A stretch of 64,000 nucleotides of DNA from Bacillota bacterium (GCA_028280325.1 JANQLZ010000067.1:36220-100219), one strand, 5' to 3'; numbered from the stretch's first letter, positions 35,812 to 45,050 are shown. Notes: generated from the sequence alone by a model not told the origin. Translations and numbers: made by a program.

Positions 35812-36595
35812 GTATTTGCAGATTAAACCCGGCTTGACTAAAACCCAAGAACCCGAGACGTTTGAATGCTTTGCCTTAGAAAAAGGTAAGGTGTATACCA
35901 TAGTAGGAAAAACTGGTTCAGGCAAAACTCAACTCATTGAGGATATAGAATCACTGGCCAATGGTTCAGGCTTAACCAAACGAACTATTTTACTTGATAA
36001 TGAAATACCCTCAGATACCCTGAGATACGCTCCTCATAATCAGCTTGTTTCTCATCTATCACAGAACATGCACTTTATATTAGATATGCTTGTAAAAGAT
36101 TTTATTGAATTACATGCCAGGTGCCGCGGAGTTAGTAATTGCAGCGGCCAGGTTGAAAAAATCCTTTATCATGCCAATATATTATGTGGTGAAAAAATCA
36201 GGGCAACAGAGAAATTAACCAACCTGAGCGGGGGGCAGTCGAGGGCCTTAATGATTGCAGATATTGCAGTGAACAGTAGTACCCCAATTATTTTAATTGA
36301 TGAAATAGAGAATGCCGGAATAAACAAACTAAAGGCTGTAGACATGCTGCTGGATAACAAAAAGATTATTATTATCGTTACTCATGATCCGCTACTGGCT
36401 TTATCTGGCGATCAAAGAGTGGTCATGAGTAATGGGGGTATTTCCAGGATTATGACTCGCAGCAATTATGAGATAGAAATACTTAGCTTACTGAATAAAA
36501 GCGATAAAGTACTTTCAAATATTAGAAATGCTTTGCGTCAAGGCCGATCATTGAGAGGGGTTTCAACAGATGATTTACAAGTTATATTGGAATAA
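35792..36595 (+). CDS. ABC-type ATPase without permease partner
   Basis: The 267-residue protein has Walker A GKTGSGKT (39-46), signature LSGGQSRA, Walker B IILIDEIENAG and a switch histidine (VTHDP). Its start overlaps the GTPase gene by 20 bases and its end overlaps the next gene by 26 bases. No membrane component is encoded nearby, so it may act on a soluble complex, as SufC does, rather than in a transporter. The last 50 residues are an unusual basic extension. Confidence 0.75.
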   Translation: MNMKVFKYLQIKPGLTKTQEPETFECFALEKGKVYTIVGKTGSGKTQLIEDIESLANGSGLTKRTILLDNEIPSDTLRYAPHNQLVSHLSQNMHFILDMLVKDFIELHARCRGVSNCSGQVEKILYHANILCGEKIRATEKLTNLSGGQSRALMIADIAVNSSTPIILIDEIENAGINKLKAVDMLLDNKKIIIIVTHDPLLALSGDQRVVMSNGGISRIMTRSNYEIEILSLLNKSDKVLSNIRNALRQGRSLRGVSTDDLQVILE

Positions 36596-37496
36596 TATTT
36601 GCTTGATAAGTAACCTGGAAGAAAAGTATTTAAAAAAGCTATGTCAGCAAAAAAGTCTGCCTTTAGAGATTGAGTATTACGGTCTGGGGCGGGAGTGTTC
36701 CTTGTTTAGTAAAATTAAAGAGGACTTGGCTGGTGGTGAGATTAAAGCAGACATTATTGTATCTACTGATCTCGATATCTTTCAGGATACTTCGATGGTA
36801 AAAAGTCAGTTAGACTCATTTAATAATATAGTTGACTTTCCCAAACTTAATAATTTGCTGAGCACCAGCAATATAATTGATGAGACTGGCTATTTTAATC
36901 CTTTTATAACAATACCTTTAGTGCTGGTTTATAATAAAGAATTACTGCCAGCTGATAAAGTACCTGCATCTTTTAAGGATCTTCTAAAGCCGTATTATAA
37001 AAACAAGGTAGCTTTTGGCGGTGCCCATAATTCTGCTGGCCGCTCATTATTTAAATCTCTTTTTTATCTATATGGTGAAGCTGCAACCAAAAATTTTGTA
37101 GCTGGTTGTTACAAAGGATCTATGCCAGCTGCTGCCTATCAGATGGTGGCCAGCGGACAGATTGCCATTGCCATTGTTCCTACTATCTTTGCCCTGAGGA
37201 GAGGTCTGAAAAACATTGAATATGTATGGCCCAGCGAAGGTGCAATAGCCATACCATCTTATGTAGCCTTTAAAAATACTGTCCTAAAACAGGACTTGGA
37301 TTTAATTATCAATACTATATTAAGCAGCGAATTCCAGGATTTGTTAAACAAGAGTGCAGATATTATTCCTTCTTACAAAGAGGCTCCCATGTCAGCGCTG
37401 ATAAACAGTTCAGATCAGCAGCTACTCTACCCCAGTTGGGAGTTTACAGATAATTTGAATCATCAGGAGTTCTACCAGTGGTGCACCAGTTTATAA
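36570..37496 (+). CDS. Binding-protein-fold protein without signal peptide
   Basis: From about residue 30 the 308-residue protein reads like a class II periplasmic binding protein of the iron/spermidine ABC type (ADIIVSTDLDIF, PFITIPLVLVYNKELLP, VAFGGAHNSAGRSLF, YQMVASGQIAIAIVP). The N terminus is not a signal peptide or lipobox, so it should stay in the cytoplasm. Together with an ABC ATPase and GTPase, and flanking Fur-box matches, an intracellular iron-handling role is plausible. I know no characterised example. Confidence 0.7.
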   Translation: MIYKLYWNNICLISNLEEKYLKKLCQQKSLPLEIEYYGLGRECSLFSKIKEDLAGGEIKADIIVSTDLDIFQDTSMVKSQLDSFNNIVDFPKLNNLLSTSNIIDETGYFNPFITIPLVLVYNKELLPADKVPASFKDLLKPYYKNKVAFGGAHNSAGRSLFKSLFYLYGEAATKNFVAGCYKGSMPAAAYQMVASGQIAIAIVPTIFALRRGLKNIEYVWPSEGAIAIPSYVAFKNTVLKQDLDLIINTILSSEFQDLLNKSADIIPSYKEAPMSALINSSDQQLLYPSWEFTDNLNHQEFYQWCTSL

Positions 37497-37533
37497 CAAA
37501 ATCCCCTCTCAATAAGTAATGAAGCAAAGTTAA

Positions 37534-37548
37534 TGATAACGATTATCA
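37534..37548 (+). promoter_or_regulatory. Fur-box match upstream of promoter and RNA element
   Basis: TGATAACGATTATCA matches the 7-1-7 Fur box at all but one defined position. It ends three bases before the -35 of the promoter at 37551. Confidence 0.65.
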
Positions 37549-37550
37549 AT

Positions 37551-37580
37551 TTGACCTGACAAATTATCTCAATTTATAAT
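37551..37580 (+). promoter_or_regulatory. Sigma-A promoter, iron-linked
   Basis: TTGACC, an 18-base spacer and TATAAT. It would transcribe the element at 37597-37730 and the glycerophosphodiesterase gene. Confidence 0.7.
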
Positions 37581-37596
37581 ATAATTATTACAAAGC

Positions 37597-37730
37597 TATA
37601 CGGGCCAGTATATCTATGGGAAAATTTTTGCGTATTTGACAAAGTGCTTTGATAAAAAGCACTGATCTTAGAAAACATAACAAGAATCCTAGATAAGTCA
37701 ATTATGGGGGCTCCGTAGAAACGAAGATAA
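37597..37730 (+). ncRNA. Candidate structured RNA element, copy A (5' leader)
   Basis: This leader sequence is repeated at 60285-60411. Shared parts include TATAC-N6-GTATAT (a stem with different loops in the two copies), GAAAATTT, GACAAAGTG-loop-AAGCACT (a stem with one wobble change), and ATTATGGG.GCTC..GTA.AAACGAAG near the end. Stems kept while loops vary suggest a folded RNA, perhaps a riboswitch. I do not match it to a known class. A stem-loop gene regulator before the glycerophosphodiesterase start is the simplest reading. Confidence 0.55.
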
Positions 37731-37755
37731 TAATTACATAAAGGAGATATAAAAA

Positions 37756-38496
37756 ATGACTTTAATAATTGGTCATCGCGGGGCGTCTGGCTATGCACCT
37801 GAGAATACAATGCCTGCTTTTGAGCTGGCGGTCTCGCAAAACGTCGATGGCCTGGAGTTTGATGTTCATTTGAGCAAGGATGGTATACCTGTAGTTATCC
37901 ATGATCGGACTATTGAGAGAACCACTGGCGGCAGCGGCCTGGTGGTTGAGTACACTGCCTCTCAACTGCAGCAGTTCGATGCTGGCAGCTGGTATGGAGA
38001 GCAGTTTGCCGGAGCTAAAATACCGTTGTTAACTGAAGTGCTGGGGTTTTGTAAAAGTATCGGTAAAGATCTGTTGATCAACATTGAGTTGAAAGCCGGC
38101 TCGATTATGTACCCAAATATTGAAGAAACCGTGATCTCCAGAGTTAAAGAATATCATCTTGATGACCAGGTTATAATTTCTTCGTTTGACCACCATGGCT
38201 TGCAGAGGGTTAAGGAAATAGATCCTAATATTAAAACTGGTGTTCTCTATACTGCCTCCTGGATAAAACCGTGGAGATACCGAGAGCTGCTCAATTTTAA
38301 TGCCCTGCACCCCGCCTGGTATACCTTAAGCCCCGAACTGGTGACCAACGCCCATCAGGCTGGCTTAGCTGTTCATACCTTTACAGTTAACGACACCGAT
38401 TATGTACCGCAAATGATTATGATGGGAGTAGATGGTATTATTACTGACTATCCAGACAGGCTAATCAGGATACGTGATTCTATCAGGCAACCTTAG
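37756..38496 (+). CDS. Glycerophosphodiester phosphodiesterase
   Basis: The GDPD hallmark HRGASGYAPENT opens the protein (residues 6-17), followed by EFDVHLSKDGIPVVIHD with the catalytic acid and histidine. Length (246 residues) fits cytoplasmic UgpQ-type enzymes, and no signal peptide is present. It splits glycerophosphodiesters to glycerol 3-phosphate and an alcohol. RBS AAAGGAG is six bases from the ATG. It is preceded by the RNA element. Confidence 0.93.
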   Translation: MTLIIGHRGASGYAPENTMPAFELAVSQNVDGLEFDVHLSKDGIPVVIHDRTIERTTGGSGLVVEYTASQLQQFDAGSWYGEQFAGAKIPLLTEVLGFCKSIGKDLLINIELKAGSIMYPNIEETVISRVKEYHLDDQVIISSFDHHGLQRVKEIDPNIKTGVLYTASWIKPWRYRELLNFNALHPAWYTLSPELVTNAHQAGLAVHTFTVNDTDYVPQMIMMGVDGIITDYPDRLIRIRDSIRQP

Positions 38497-38521
38497 CTGC
38501 GAGTTCCCCATAGCTAGTAAA

Positions 38522-38545
38522 AAAGATCGCTGTTTAGCGATCTTT
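38522..38545 (+). terminator. Terminator behind the GDPD gene
   Basis: AAAGATCGCT pairs perfectly with AGCGATCTTT over a four-base loop; the flanks are A-rich and T-rich. Confidence 0.85.
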
Positions 38546-38671
38546 AAAAACTTAGTGCTTTAACAATGCAGCAAATTGAAACTATCAAACTCTCATGTAT
38601 TGTTGTATTTTTCAAAATTTAAATATGGTGAAGTCATTAAGAATTGAGAGAATCAAACAAAAGCAACTGGC

Positions 38672-39400
38672 TCAACTGTGCTGTTCCTCCGTCTCCAAAG
38701 CATAGTAGCCTCGGTAGCTTGGAGAGATATTCATAGCGATTTTTTTCATGCAGTAGTCTGCTGCATATCTATTGTAATCGGCAACCATCACTTTTCTTTT
38801 ATCTGGCAGGGTAAACGCCTCGCCAAAGGTGATCTTGACAGTTGCTTTATTGAACAGCTCTTTGCCCATATTGCCATCATTTATCGGCACCAAAATTTCA
38901 GTTCCTTCTAAGCCAATGGGCACTATTGCTGCCCCGCTCAGCCTGGCCAGCAGGACAAATCCTTTTTTAGCCTGGCTCATTCCACCCACTCTGCTGCGGG
39001 TACCCTCGGGGAAAATAACCAGAGACCCCCCGCTTTTAAGCAGCTCAATACAATTTTTTATGGCCTGTTTATCTGGGGTTCCGGGGTTTATTGAAATGGT
39101 GGAAATTGTTTCCATTATGTACTTAGTTACTGTAACGTCCTGCAGCTTTTTGCCAGCCACATAGGTGACCTTGTATGGTCTTAAAAACATGTCAATGACC
39201 GGAGCGTCTATATTGCTCAAATGGTTGACAATATAAATTGTGGGCTTGCCCTGCCGCTGTTTGAGATTGTCTTCTCCTTTAACTACAAGGTCGGCATGAT
39301 ATCTGATAGTTGTTTTCAATAAGTTATAAATGATTGGCCTTCTTACTCCGATAGGCATTTTGGAAACAAGCTCTACAATCCTGTTTACTGAGCTAGGCAT
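38672..39400 (-). CDS. plsC: Lysophospholipid acyltransferase (PlsC family)
   Basis: The HX4D motif is NHLSNID and the second motif is FPEGTRS, so this acyltransferase likely makes phosphatidic acid from lysophosphatidic acid at the membrane. The start is ATG 39400 with GGAGGGG upstream; the longer frame reads back into alr. The gene begins eight bases before the alr stop, suggesting translational coupling. Confidence 0.9.
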   Translation of the reverse strand: MPSSVNRIVELVSKMPIGVRRPIIYNLLKTTIRYHADLVVKGEDNLKQRQGKPTIYIVNHLSNIDAPVIDMFLRPYKVTYVAGKKLQDVTVTKYIMETISTISINPGTPDKQAIKNCIELLKSGGSLVIFPEGTRSRVGGMSQAKKGFVLLARLSGAAIVPIGLEGTEILVPINDGNMGKELFNKATVKITFGEAFTLPDKRKVMVADYNRYAADYCMKKIAMNISPSYRGYYALETEEQHS

Positions 39401-40538
39401 AATTCCCCTCCTGTTTTTTGCTTGGTAATTTATATAACCGAGGTAATCTTGAATTGGCGGCTGCCTGTAAAATACGTAAAGTTGCAATATCATTTTTGCT
39501 TATATCATTAAAATCAGTAATATCCAGAGCCAAATGCTGCATTCCCACTTTTCCAATATATGAGACCTGATGTCCGTTTATTAAAGCTGTTTCAATTACC
39601 CTCTTAACCCCTAAAAAACGCAATATGGATTTGGCCAGATCTTTAAGCAATTCAACCAAACTGCTTTTACGGTGAACCGGCCACATGCTGATACCATCAG
39701 CAAAGCCCAGTTGAACAATAGCTAAGCGACTGTTCCGCCTGACCCGGTAAGATCCTCCATATCCGATTGCCGCCCCCTGGGGTACATCAACTATATTAAC
39801 TATTCGAGCCTGAAGATGCCAGCCCGGCCGCAGATTTATTCTGGTCGGAACCCGGCACTGCCCAAACAGTAAGGTTCCCACTCGGACCATATCTAAATGG
39901 GTCTCGGGCAAATAGGCTGTAGCCGTACTGTTGGCGCAGTGTAACAACGGAATATTAATTCCGCTGTTTTGAATCTCTCTGGCCACCCTCATAAACTGTT
40001 CCAGCTGCCGTCTGGTAGTAGCCCTGTTTTCAGCTTTGGAAAAATGGGTATACAAACCTTCCAGCTCCAAATACGATTGCCCGGCTATTTCTGCCGCCAG
40101 TTCCAGAGCCTTGTCCGGATTGACGCCATACCGATACATACCGGTATTTACATTGATATGAACCCGGATCGTCCGTTTGCAGCTGGCGGCCACATCCTGC
40201 AAATACTTTACATCAGATACATTGTTAATAGTCAGGGTACACCCGGCAGCTACAAGCTGGGGAAAGTTATCTGCCAAAGCAGTGCTCATCAATAATATCG
40301 GCACTCCAATACCTGCCTGCCTGAGCTCATATACCTCTTGCGGTAAAGACACCCCCAAATAGTTAATGCCTTCTTCCAGCATTAAATGAGCCATGGCCAC
40401 AGCCCCGTGGCCATAAGCATCAGCTTTCACTACGCCAAGGAGTCTGGTACTGCCAATGTATTTGCGCACCTCTTTGATATTATGCCGGATCGCAGCTTTA
40501 TCAATATAAATCCAACTATTATAGTTTGTATCTGACAT
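39393..40538 (-). CDS. alr: Alanine racemase
   Basis: The PLP lysine K38 lies in VVKADAYGHG and the catalytic tyrosine region follows in the second half (AIGYGGSYRVRR). The 381-residue enzyme makes D-alanine for peptidoglycan. It is encoded 13 bases after a FemX-like gene and overlaps plsC, so cell-wall and membrane-lipid genes share a transcript. Confidence 0.95.
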   Translation of the reverse strand: MSDTNYNSWIYIDKAAIRHNIKEVRKYIGSTRLLGVVKADAYGHGAVAMAHLMLEEGINYLGVSLPQEVYELRQAGIGVPILLMSTALADNFPQLVAAGCTLTINNVSDVKYLQDVAASCKRTIRVHINVNTGMYRYGVNPDKALELAAEIAGQSYLELEGLYTHFSKAENRATTRRQLEQFMRVAREIQNSGINIPLLHCANSTATAYLPETHLDMVRVGTLLFGQCRVPTRINLRPGWHLQARIVNIVDVPQGAAIGYGGSYRVRRNSRLAIVQLGFADGISMWPVHRKSSLVELLKDLAKSILRFLGVKRVIETALINGHQVSYIGKVGMQHLALDITDFNDISKNDIATLRILQAAANSRLPRLYKLPSKKQEGNYA

Positions 40539-40551
40539 TCGACCACTCCCC

Positions 40552-41619
40552 TTAACTTCGGAACAGCTTCAACAATTGAGCGCGCTTTTTAAGCGCTATT
40601 GGCATAAATTTCTCCCATAACTGATAGAAAAATGGGGAGAACACTAAATCGTATTCACCGAGAAATTCAGTAACATCTCCACCAAATCCTTTTTTAAATC
40701 TGTAAACACCGTACATTGGATGACTTTCATCTGCAAAGCCAGAGACCCCGCCAAAGTCATAAATATCACAGTTATTCTCTTTGGCCCATTTGATCATTTC
40801 CCACTGCACCAGTGAATTAGGTTGCTTATTGCGTAGTTTATTGTCAGAAGCACCGTAGCTGTACCATACTTTGTTACCACAAATCAGAGCAAAGGCCCCG
40901 GCAATATTTGTGCCGTCATATTCGGCCATGAATAGCTTGCCAAAACCAGCACTAACCAGATAGTTCCACATATTCTCATAGTAGGTATAACTCCGCGCCC
41001 CAAAGTCATCGCGCTCCGCAGTAATTTCTAGCAGCCGGTAAAACTCTTTTAAATCCTCAAGATTACAGTCCTGCTTAACCTTTACCCCTTTTTTGGCCGC
41101 ATAGCGAATATTATAGCGGGTTTTGCTGGCCATCTCAGCCAGCAGTTCATCCTCTGGTTTATTTATATTTAAGCGATGTACGAACTTGGGCTGAATCTCT
41201 TTATAGTTTTCACTGTCTTTAAGATGCTTAAAGTTCCTGCTGACCAGGTAATTATGCAATTCTTGGTTGCTAACGGTTTGGCCAGGATCAATCTTTAAAA
41301 ATGCTATCTTCTGCTGTTTGGCAATCTCTCTTATTTTATCCCAGATAAAGTCCATGGTCTGATAATCTGCAGGATGACAAACAGGGCCTCTTGGTGCGTA
41401 AAAAAAGTATTGATTCAAACCAGGTATTTTCCTTTTCAAGAGAGAGATAGCTCCCCGAGGAGTATCCCCATCGTATATCATGTACCGAACGGGTTCCCAT
41501 CCTGTTTCATGTTTCAGTATACCCCACTCGTAAAGCTGATAAATATGCCCTTCAGAGATTTTAGTTATATATTCATTAAATTGCTGACGCTGATTTTCGG
41601 TTATTTCAATAAATTCCAT
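40552..41619 (-). CDS. FemX-like lipid II aminoacyltransferase, paralogue 1
   Basis: The 355-residue protein shows FemABX features: an N-terminal GNAT-like domain (YFFYAPRGPVC), the conserved SKTRYNIRYAAKKGV segment and a second GNAT half ending GVYRFKKGFGGDVTEF. Such enzymes add the first amino acid of the peptidoglycan cross-bridge from aminoacyl-tRNA. The start is moved to ATG 41619, with GGAGG six bases before it, which gives the same length as paralogue 2. Confidence 0.9.
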   Translation of the reverse strand: MEFIEITENQRQQFNEYITKISEGHIYQLYEWGILKHETGWEPVRYMIYDGDTPRGAISLLKRKIPGLNQYFFYAPRGPVCHPADYQTMDFIWDKIREIAKQQKIAFLKIDPGQTVSNQELHNYLVSRNFKHLKDSENYKEIQPKFVHRLNINKPEDELLAEMASKTRYNIRYAAKKGVKVKQDCNLEDLKEFYRLLEITAERDDFGARSYTYYENMWNYLVSAGFGKLFMAEYDGTNIAGAFALICGNKVWYSYGASDNKLRNKQPNSLVQWEMIKWAKENNCDIYDFGGVSGFADESHPMYGVYRFKKGFGGDVTEFLGEYDLVFSPFFYQLWEKFMPIALKKRAQLLKLFRS

Positions 41620-41690
41620 TGCTATCCTCCACAAGCAGTTGACTAACTAGTTGTGTAACAAGATAATATTCAAATTTTACAAGACAAAAG

Positions 41691-41713
41691 CTTAAGTAAC
41701 ACTATTACTTAAG
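41691..41713 (-). terminator. Terminator between the two FemX-like genes
   Basis: CTTAAGTAA pairs with TTACTTAAG over five bases, followed on the minus strand by CTTTTGTCTT. Confidence 0.7.
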
Positions 41714-41799
41714 TCTAGTTAATAAACATTTTAATTATACCTTATATTTAATATTAATATAACAACTAAAGTCAAGTTTTTAACACTGACTGGCCAAAG

Positions 41800-42867
41800 T
41801 TAACGACGAATCAGTTTTAATATATTTTGACGCAGTTTCTTGGCTGTGGGCATTGCTTTTTCCCACAGCTGATACAATACAGGTGAAAACACAAAATCAT
41901 ATTCTCCGATATACTCTGTGAACTCACTGCCAAAACCCTTTTTGAATCGATACAAACCATAGAGTGGGTTATTCTCGTTTAAATCCCCTGAGATACCTCT
42001 GAAATCATATATCCGACAATTGTTTTCAAGAGCCCATTTGATCATTGACCATTGCAGCAGATAACTGGGCTGCTTATTTCTGTGTTTATCAGAGGCTCCG
42101 TAGCTATACCAGACTTTATCGCCACAGATCAGGGCCAGGGTTCCAGATATAATTTCACCTTCGTACTCGGCAACGAACAGCTTGCCATACCCTGTAGCGA
42201 CCAGGCAGTTGTACATATTCTCAAAATACTCGTAGTTTCTGATCCCGAATTTATCACGCTCTGCAGTAACAATTAGTATTTGATAAAACTTTTGCAGTTC
42301 TTCCAGACCGCAATTGTCTTTAATAATTACACCTTTACGTTTAGCATAGCGAATATTGTAGCGAGTTTTGCTGGCCATCTCAGCTAAAAGCTGCTCTTCG
42401 TCTTTGTTAAGGATTAATCTCATCACGTATTGAGGCTGAATGCCATTAAAATCTTTCCCCGCCGATCGATTCTTAAATCCACGGCTCTCCAAATACTGCA
42501 TAAACGCAGTATTGTCTGAGGTAACATCGGGATCAATTTTCAAAAAAACTGCTCGATGCTGTCTGGCCAAACGGGTGATTTGCTGCCACATGAAATCCAT
42601 TGTCTGATAATCGTCCAGAGCACAGACAGGTCCCCTTGGTGCGTAAAAAATGAAGCGGCCTAAGCCAGGAATCTTTCTTTTTAAAATAGAGATGGCGCCT
42701 TTGGGTACGCCATTTTCCAGCACCATAAAGCGGAGCGGCTCCCAGCCGGTAGTATTCTTTAATTCTCCCCATTCAAACAACTGAAAAACATGCCCCTCGG
42801 GTACACTCTCAATATAATTATTAAACATTTGGCGTTTATCAGCACTGATCTGCACAAATTTCATCAT
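41800..42867 (-). CDS. FemX-like lipid II aminoacyltransferase, paralogue 2
   Basis: Also 355 residues and closely similar throughout to paralogue 1, including FIFYAPRGPVC, ASKTRYNIRYAKRKGV and YRFKKGFGSEFTEYIGEYDF. It is transcribed separately: a terminator and a 180-base gap lie between them. Two such paralogues are consistent with a cross-bridge of more than one residue or with stepwise specificity. Confidence 0.9.
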   Translation of the reverse strand: MMKFVQISADKRQMFNNYIESVPEGHVFQLFEWGELKNTTGWEPLRFMVLENGVPKGAISILKRKIPGLGRFIFYAPRGPVCALDDYQTMDFMWQQITRLARQHRAVFLKIDPDVTSDNTAFMQYLESRGFKNRSAGKDFNGIQPQYVMRLILNKDEEQLLAEMASKTRYNIRYAKRKGVIIKDNCGLEELQKFYQILIVTAERDKFGIRNYEYFENMYNCLVATGYGKLFVAEYEGEIISGTLALICGDKVWYSYGASDKHRNKQPSYLLQWSMIKWALENNCRIYDFRGISGDLNENNPLYGLYRFKKGFGSEFTEYIGEYDFVFSPVLYQLWEKAMPTAKKLRQNILKLIRR

Positions 42868-42991
42868 CTGCCCCCATTATCATCGTTTCGCTAGTTATTA
42901 TACCACTTTTAATTGAGATATAAAGCATACTTAACTTTAGCTTTATGTTAAAATATTGGCAACACTAATTGTTAAAGGTAGGAACTATCAT

Positions 42992-44149
42992 ATGGAACAT
43001 AAAATTAATCCCGCAGTCGCTGAAATTCAGATCTCCGGAATCAGAAAGTTTTTCAATATGATTGCCGGCAGAGAAGATATTATTTCTCTTACTTTAGGCC
43101 AGCCGGATTTTAATACGCCCGAGCATATTCGTAAGGCAGCTATAGCAGCCATTGAGAATAATATTACCCGTTACACCCACAATGCCGGCTTTATCGAGTT
43201 AAGAGATCTGGCTGCAGACTGGATGGAGAAAAAATATAATATAAATTACAGCCCTCAGGATGAAATAATTGTCACAGCCGGCTCCAGCCAGGCTATTGAT
43301 GTGGCTCTAAGAGCTATTTTAACCGTGGGCGATGAGGTTATCTTGCCGGCACCAGTTTATCCGGGCTATGAGCCGATCATTAAACTCTGTGGGGCAGAAT
43401 CAATCCTGGTCGATACCCGTGACACCAAGTTTAAACTGACACCTGAACAGCTCGATAAACATATAAGTAAAAAAACTAAAGCTGTTATTCTGCCTTATCC
43501 GGCAAATCCAACAGGTGCCATTTTGAGTCGGACAGAGCTGGCTTCCCTGGCTGATTACTTAGATAAAAAAGAAATATTTGTCATAGCTGATGAGCTTTAC
43601 AGTGAACTGGTGTTCGAGGACAGGTTTCATTCAATAACAACTTTTGGCAACATGCGAGAGCGGACAATAGTTGTCAATGGTTTGTCCAAGTCCCATGCCA
43701 TGACGGGCTGGAGAATAGGGCTTTTACTGGCACCCCGCCAGCTGGCTCAGCATATAATTAAGGTTCATCAGTACAATGTTGCCTGTGCCAGCAGTATCAG
43801 CCAGAAAGCAGCCATCGAAGCCTTAGCCAATGGCTTTTCAGATGCAGCTCCGATGCGCGAAGCTTATCGAGAAAGGGTCAATTATGCCTGGAAAAAATTA
43901 AATGATATCGGTTTGCCTACCCATAAACCTGGCGGGGCATTTTATATTTTTCCATCTATCAGGCATTTGGGCATCCCTTCTTTTGATTTTGCTCTGAGGC
44001 TGGTTGAAGAAGCAGGAGTAGCCTGTATTCCAGGTGATGCTTTTTCAAAATATGGTGAAGGCTATATCCGTATATCCTGTGCCTGCCCGATGGATAACAT
44101 CATTCAAGGCCTGGCTAAAATAGAGGAGTTTTTAAGAAAAAACTTTTAA
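42992..44149 (+). CDS. patA: PLP-dependent aminotransferase, PatA type
   Basis: Class I/II fold aminotransferase of 385 residues. It resembles the B. subtilis N-acetyl-L,L-diaminopimelate aminotransferase PatA in the opening (INPAVAEIQISGIRKF), in DEVILPAPVYPGYEP and around the PLP lysine K233 (NGLSKSHAMTGWRIG). The start is ATG 42992; the longer frame has no RBS. With alr and two FemX genes nearby it fits peptidoglycan and lysine precursor supply. Confidence 0.88.
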   Translation: MEHKINPAVAEIQISGIRKFFNMIAGREDIISLTLGQPDFNTPEHIRKAAIAAIENNITRYTHNAGFIELRDLAADWMEKKYNINYSPQDEIIVTAGSSQAIDVALRAILTVGDEVILPAPVYPGYEPIIKLCGAESILVDTRDTKFKLTPEQLDKHISKKTKAVILPYPANPTGAILSRTELASLADYLDKKEIFVIADELYSELVFEDRFHSITTFGNMRERTIVVNGLSKSHAMTGWRIGLLLAPRQLAQHIIKVHQYNVACASSISQKAAIEALANGFSDAAPMREAYRERVNYAWKKLNDIGLPTHKPGGAFYIFPSIRHLGIPSFDFALRLVEEAGVACIPGDAFSKYGEGYIRISCACPMDNIIQGLAKIEEFLRKNF

Positions 44150-44151
44150 TG

Positions 44152-44178
44152 ATATTGGGCGTGTAGAGCGCCCAATAT
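44152..44178. terminator. Bidirectional terminator
   Basis: ATATTGGGCG pairs with CGCCCAATAT, with TTTTG on the plus side. It separates patA from the convergent regulator gene. Confidence 0.85.
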
Positions 44179-44183
44179 TTTGT

Positions 44184-45050
44184 TTAAAGGCAGCTAACCA
44201 TTTGCTGATACATGTTCTCATATCGAGCCTGTAAAATAACCGCCCAGGGATAGTCGTGTTCTTCAAACAGCATGCCTTTATACAGCTCTATGATATAGGA
44301 TTTGTTTATTTTGAGGCCCTGTTGAAACCTTTTATATTGCTCTGCCATTTCAACCAAATCAATTTGGACATTATCGGTATTAAAACGCATTTTTCTGCGC
44401 AGCGATTCAATTGGTATTTTGGCCTGAGAGTTTTGTTGCTGATGACGTAGATAGTAAAGCGTTGTATAGAGGGTGCTCAGCCCTTTCTTTCTGTCAGATC
44501 CCGGCCATAGATTTTCGATAATTTTGTCCTTTGAGACAAAATCCCCATTCTCACACAATAGAAAGGCTATCAGTTCATCTGCTTTTTTCGTTCGCCAGTT
44601 CAGATTAATTATTTTATTATCGTAATACACAGTCAGTCTCTTAAAACATTCTATCCGCAGCTCTTTAGGCTTAGCCTGATCTGGACTTAACATTTGATAA
44701 TACGCTATTACCCGATCAACAGACTTTTGGAGCCTGGCCAGCCTAAACGGCTTGAGCAGATAATCAACGGCATTCAGCTCGAATGCTTCAACAGCATATT
44801 GATCGTAAGCAGTAGTAAATACAATAGGGACAAACGCCTCTATCTCTGTGATACGGCTAAATATTTCTAATCCACTGACAGACATTTCTATGTCCAGAAA
44901 AACAATATCTTGCTTATTTTTCTTCATGTATTCCAGGGCTTTAACTGGATCGCTAAAAGCCACAGTTTCATTTACAGCCGGTATCTGAGCTAATAACCTG
45001 CTCAATCGGGCGATGGCGTGTTGCTCGTCGTCAATAATCAGTGCTTTCAT
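44184..45050 (-). CDS. Response regulator with SARP-like output domain
   Basis: The receiver domain has D53 (IVFLDIEMS) and the conserved lysine (LLKPFRL). The output half starts with an OmpR-type winged helix (ADELIAFLLCENGDFVSKDKI) and continues into a helical BTAD-like tail, as in SARP-type regulators. It overlaps the hybrid kinase gene by 20 bases and is its obvious partner. Confidence 0.82.
   Translation of the reverse strand: MKALIIDDEQHAIARLSRLLAQIPAVNETVAFSDPVKALEYMKKNKQDIVFLDIEMSVSGLEIFSRITEIEAFVPIVFTTAYDQYAVEAFELNAVDYLLKPFRLARLQKSVDRVIAYYQMLSPDQAKPKELRIECFKRLTVYYDNKIINLNWRTKKADELIAFLLCENGDFVSKDKIIENLWPGSDRKKGLSTLYTTLYYLRHQQQNSQAKIPIESLRRKMRFNTDNVQIDLVEMAEQYKRFQQGLKINKSYIIELYKGMLFEEHDYPWAVILQARYENMYQQMVSCL

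Noticed and set aside
39401..39493. N-terminal extension of PlsC
   Set aside because: It is a shadow of alr; a strong RBS marks ATG 39400.
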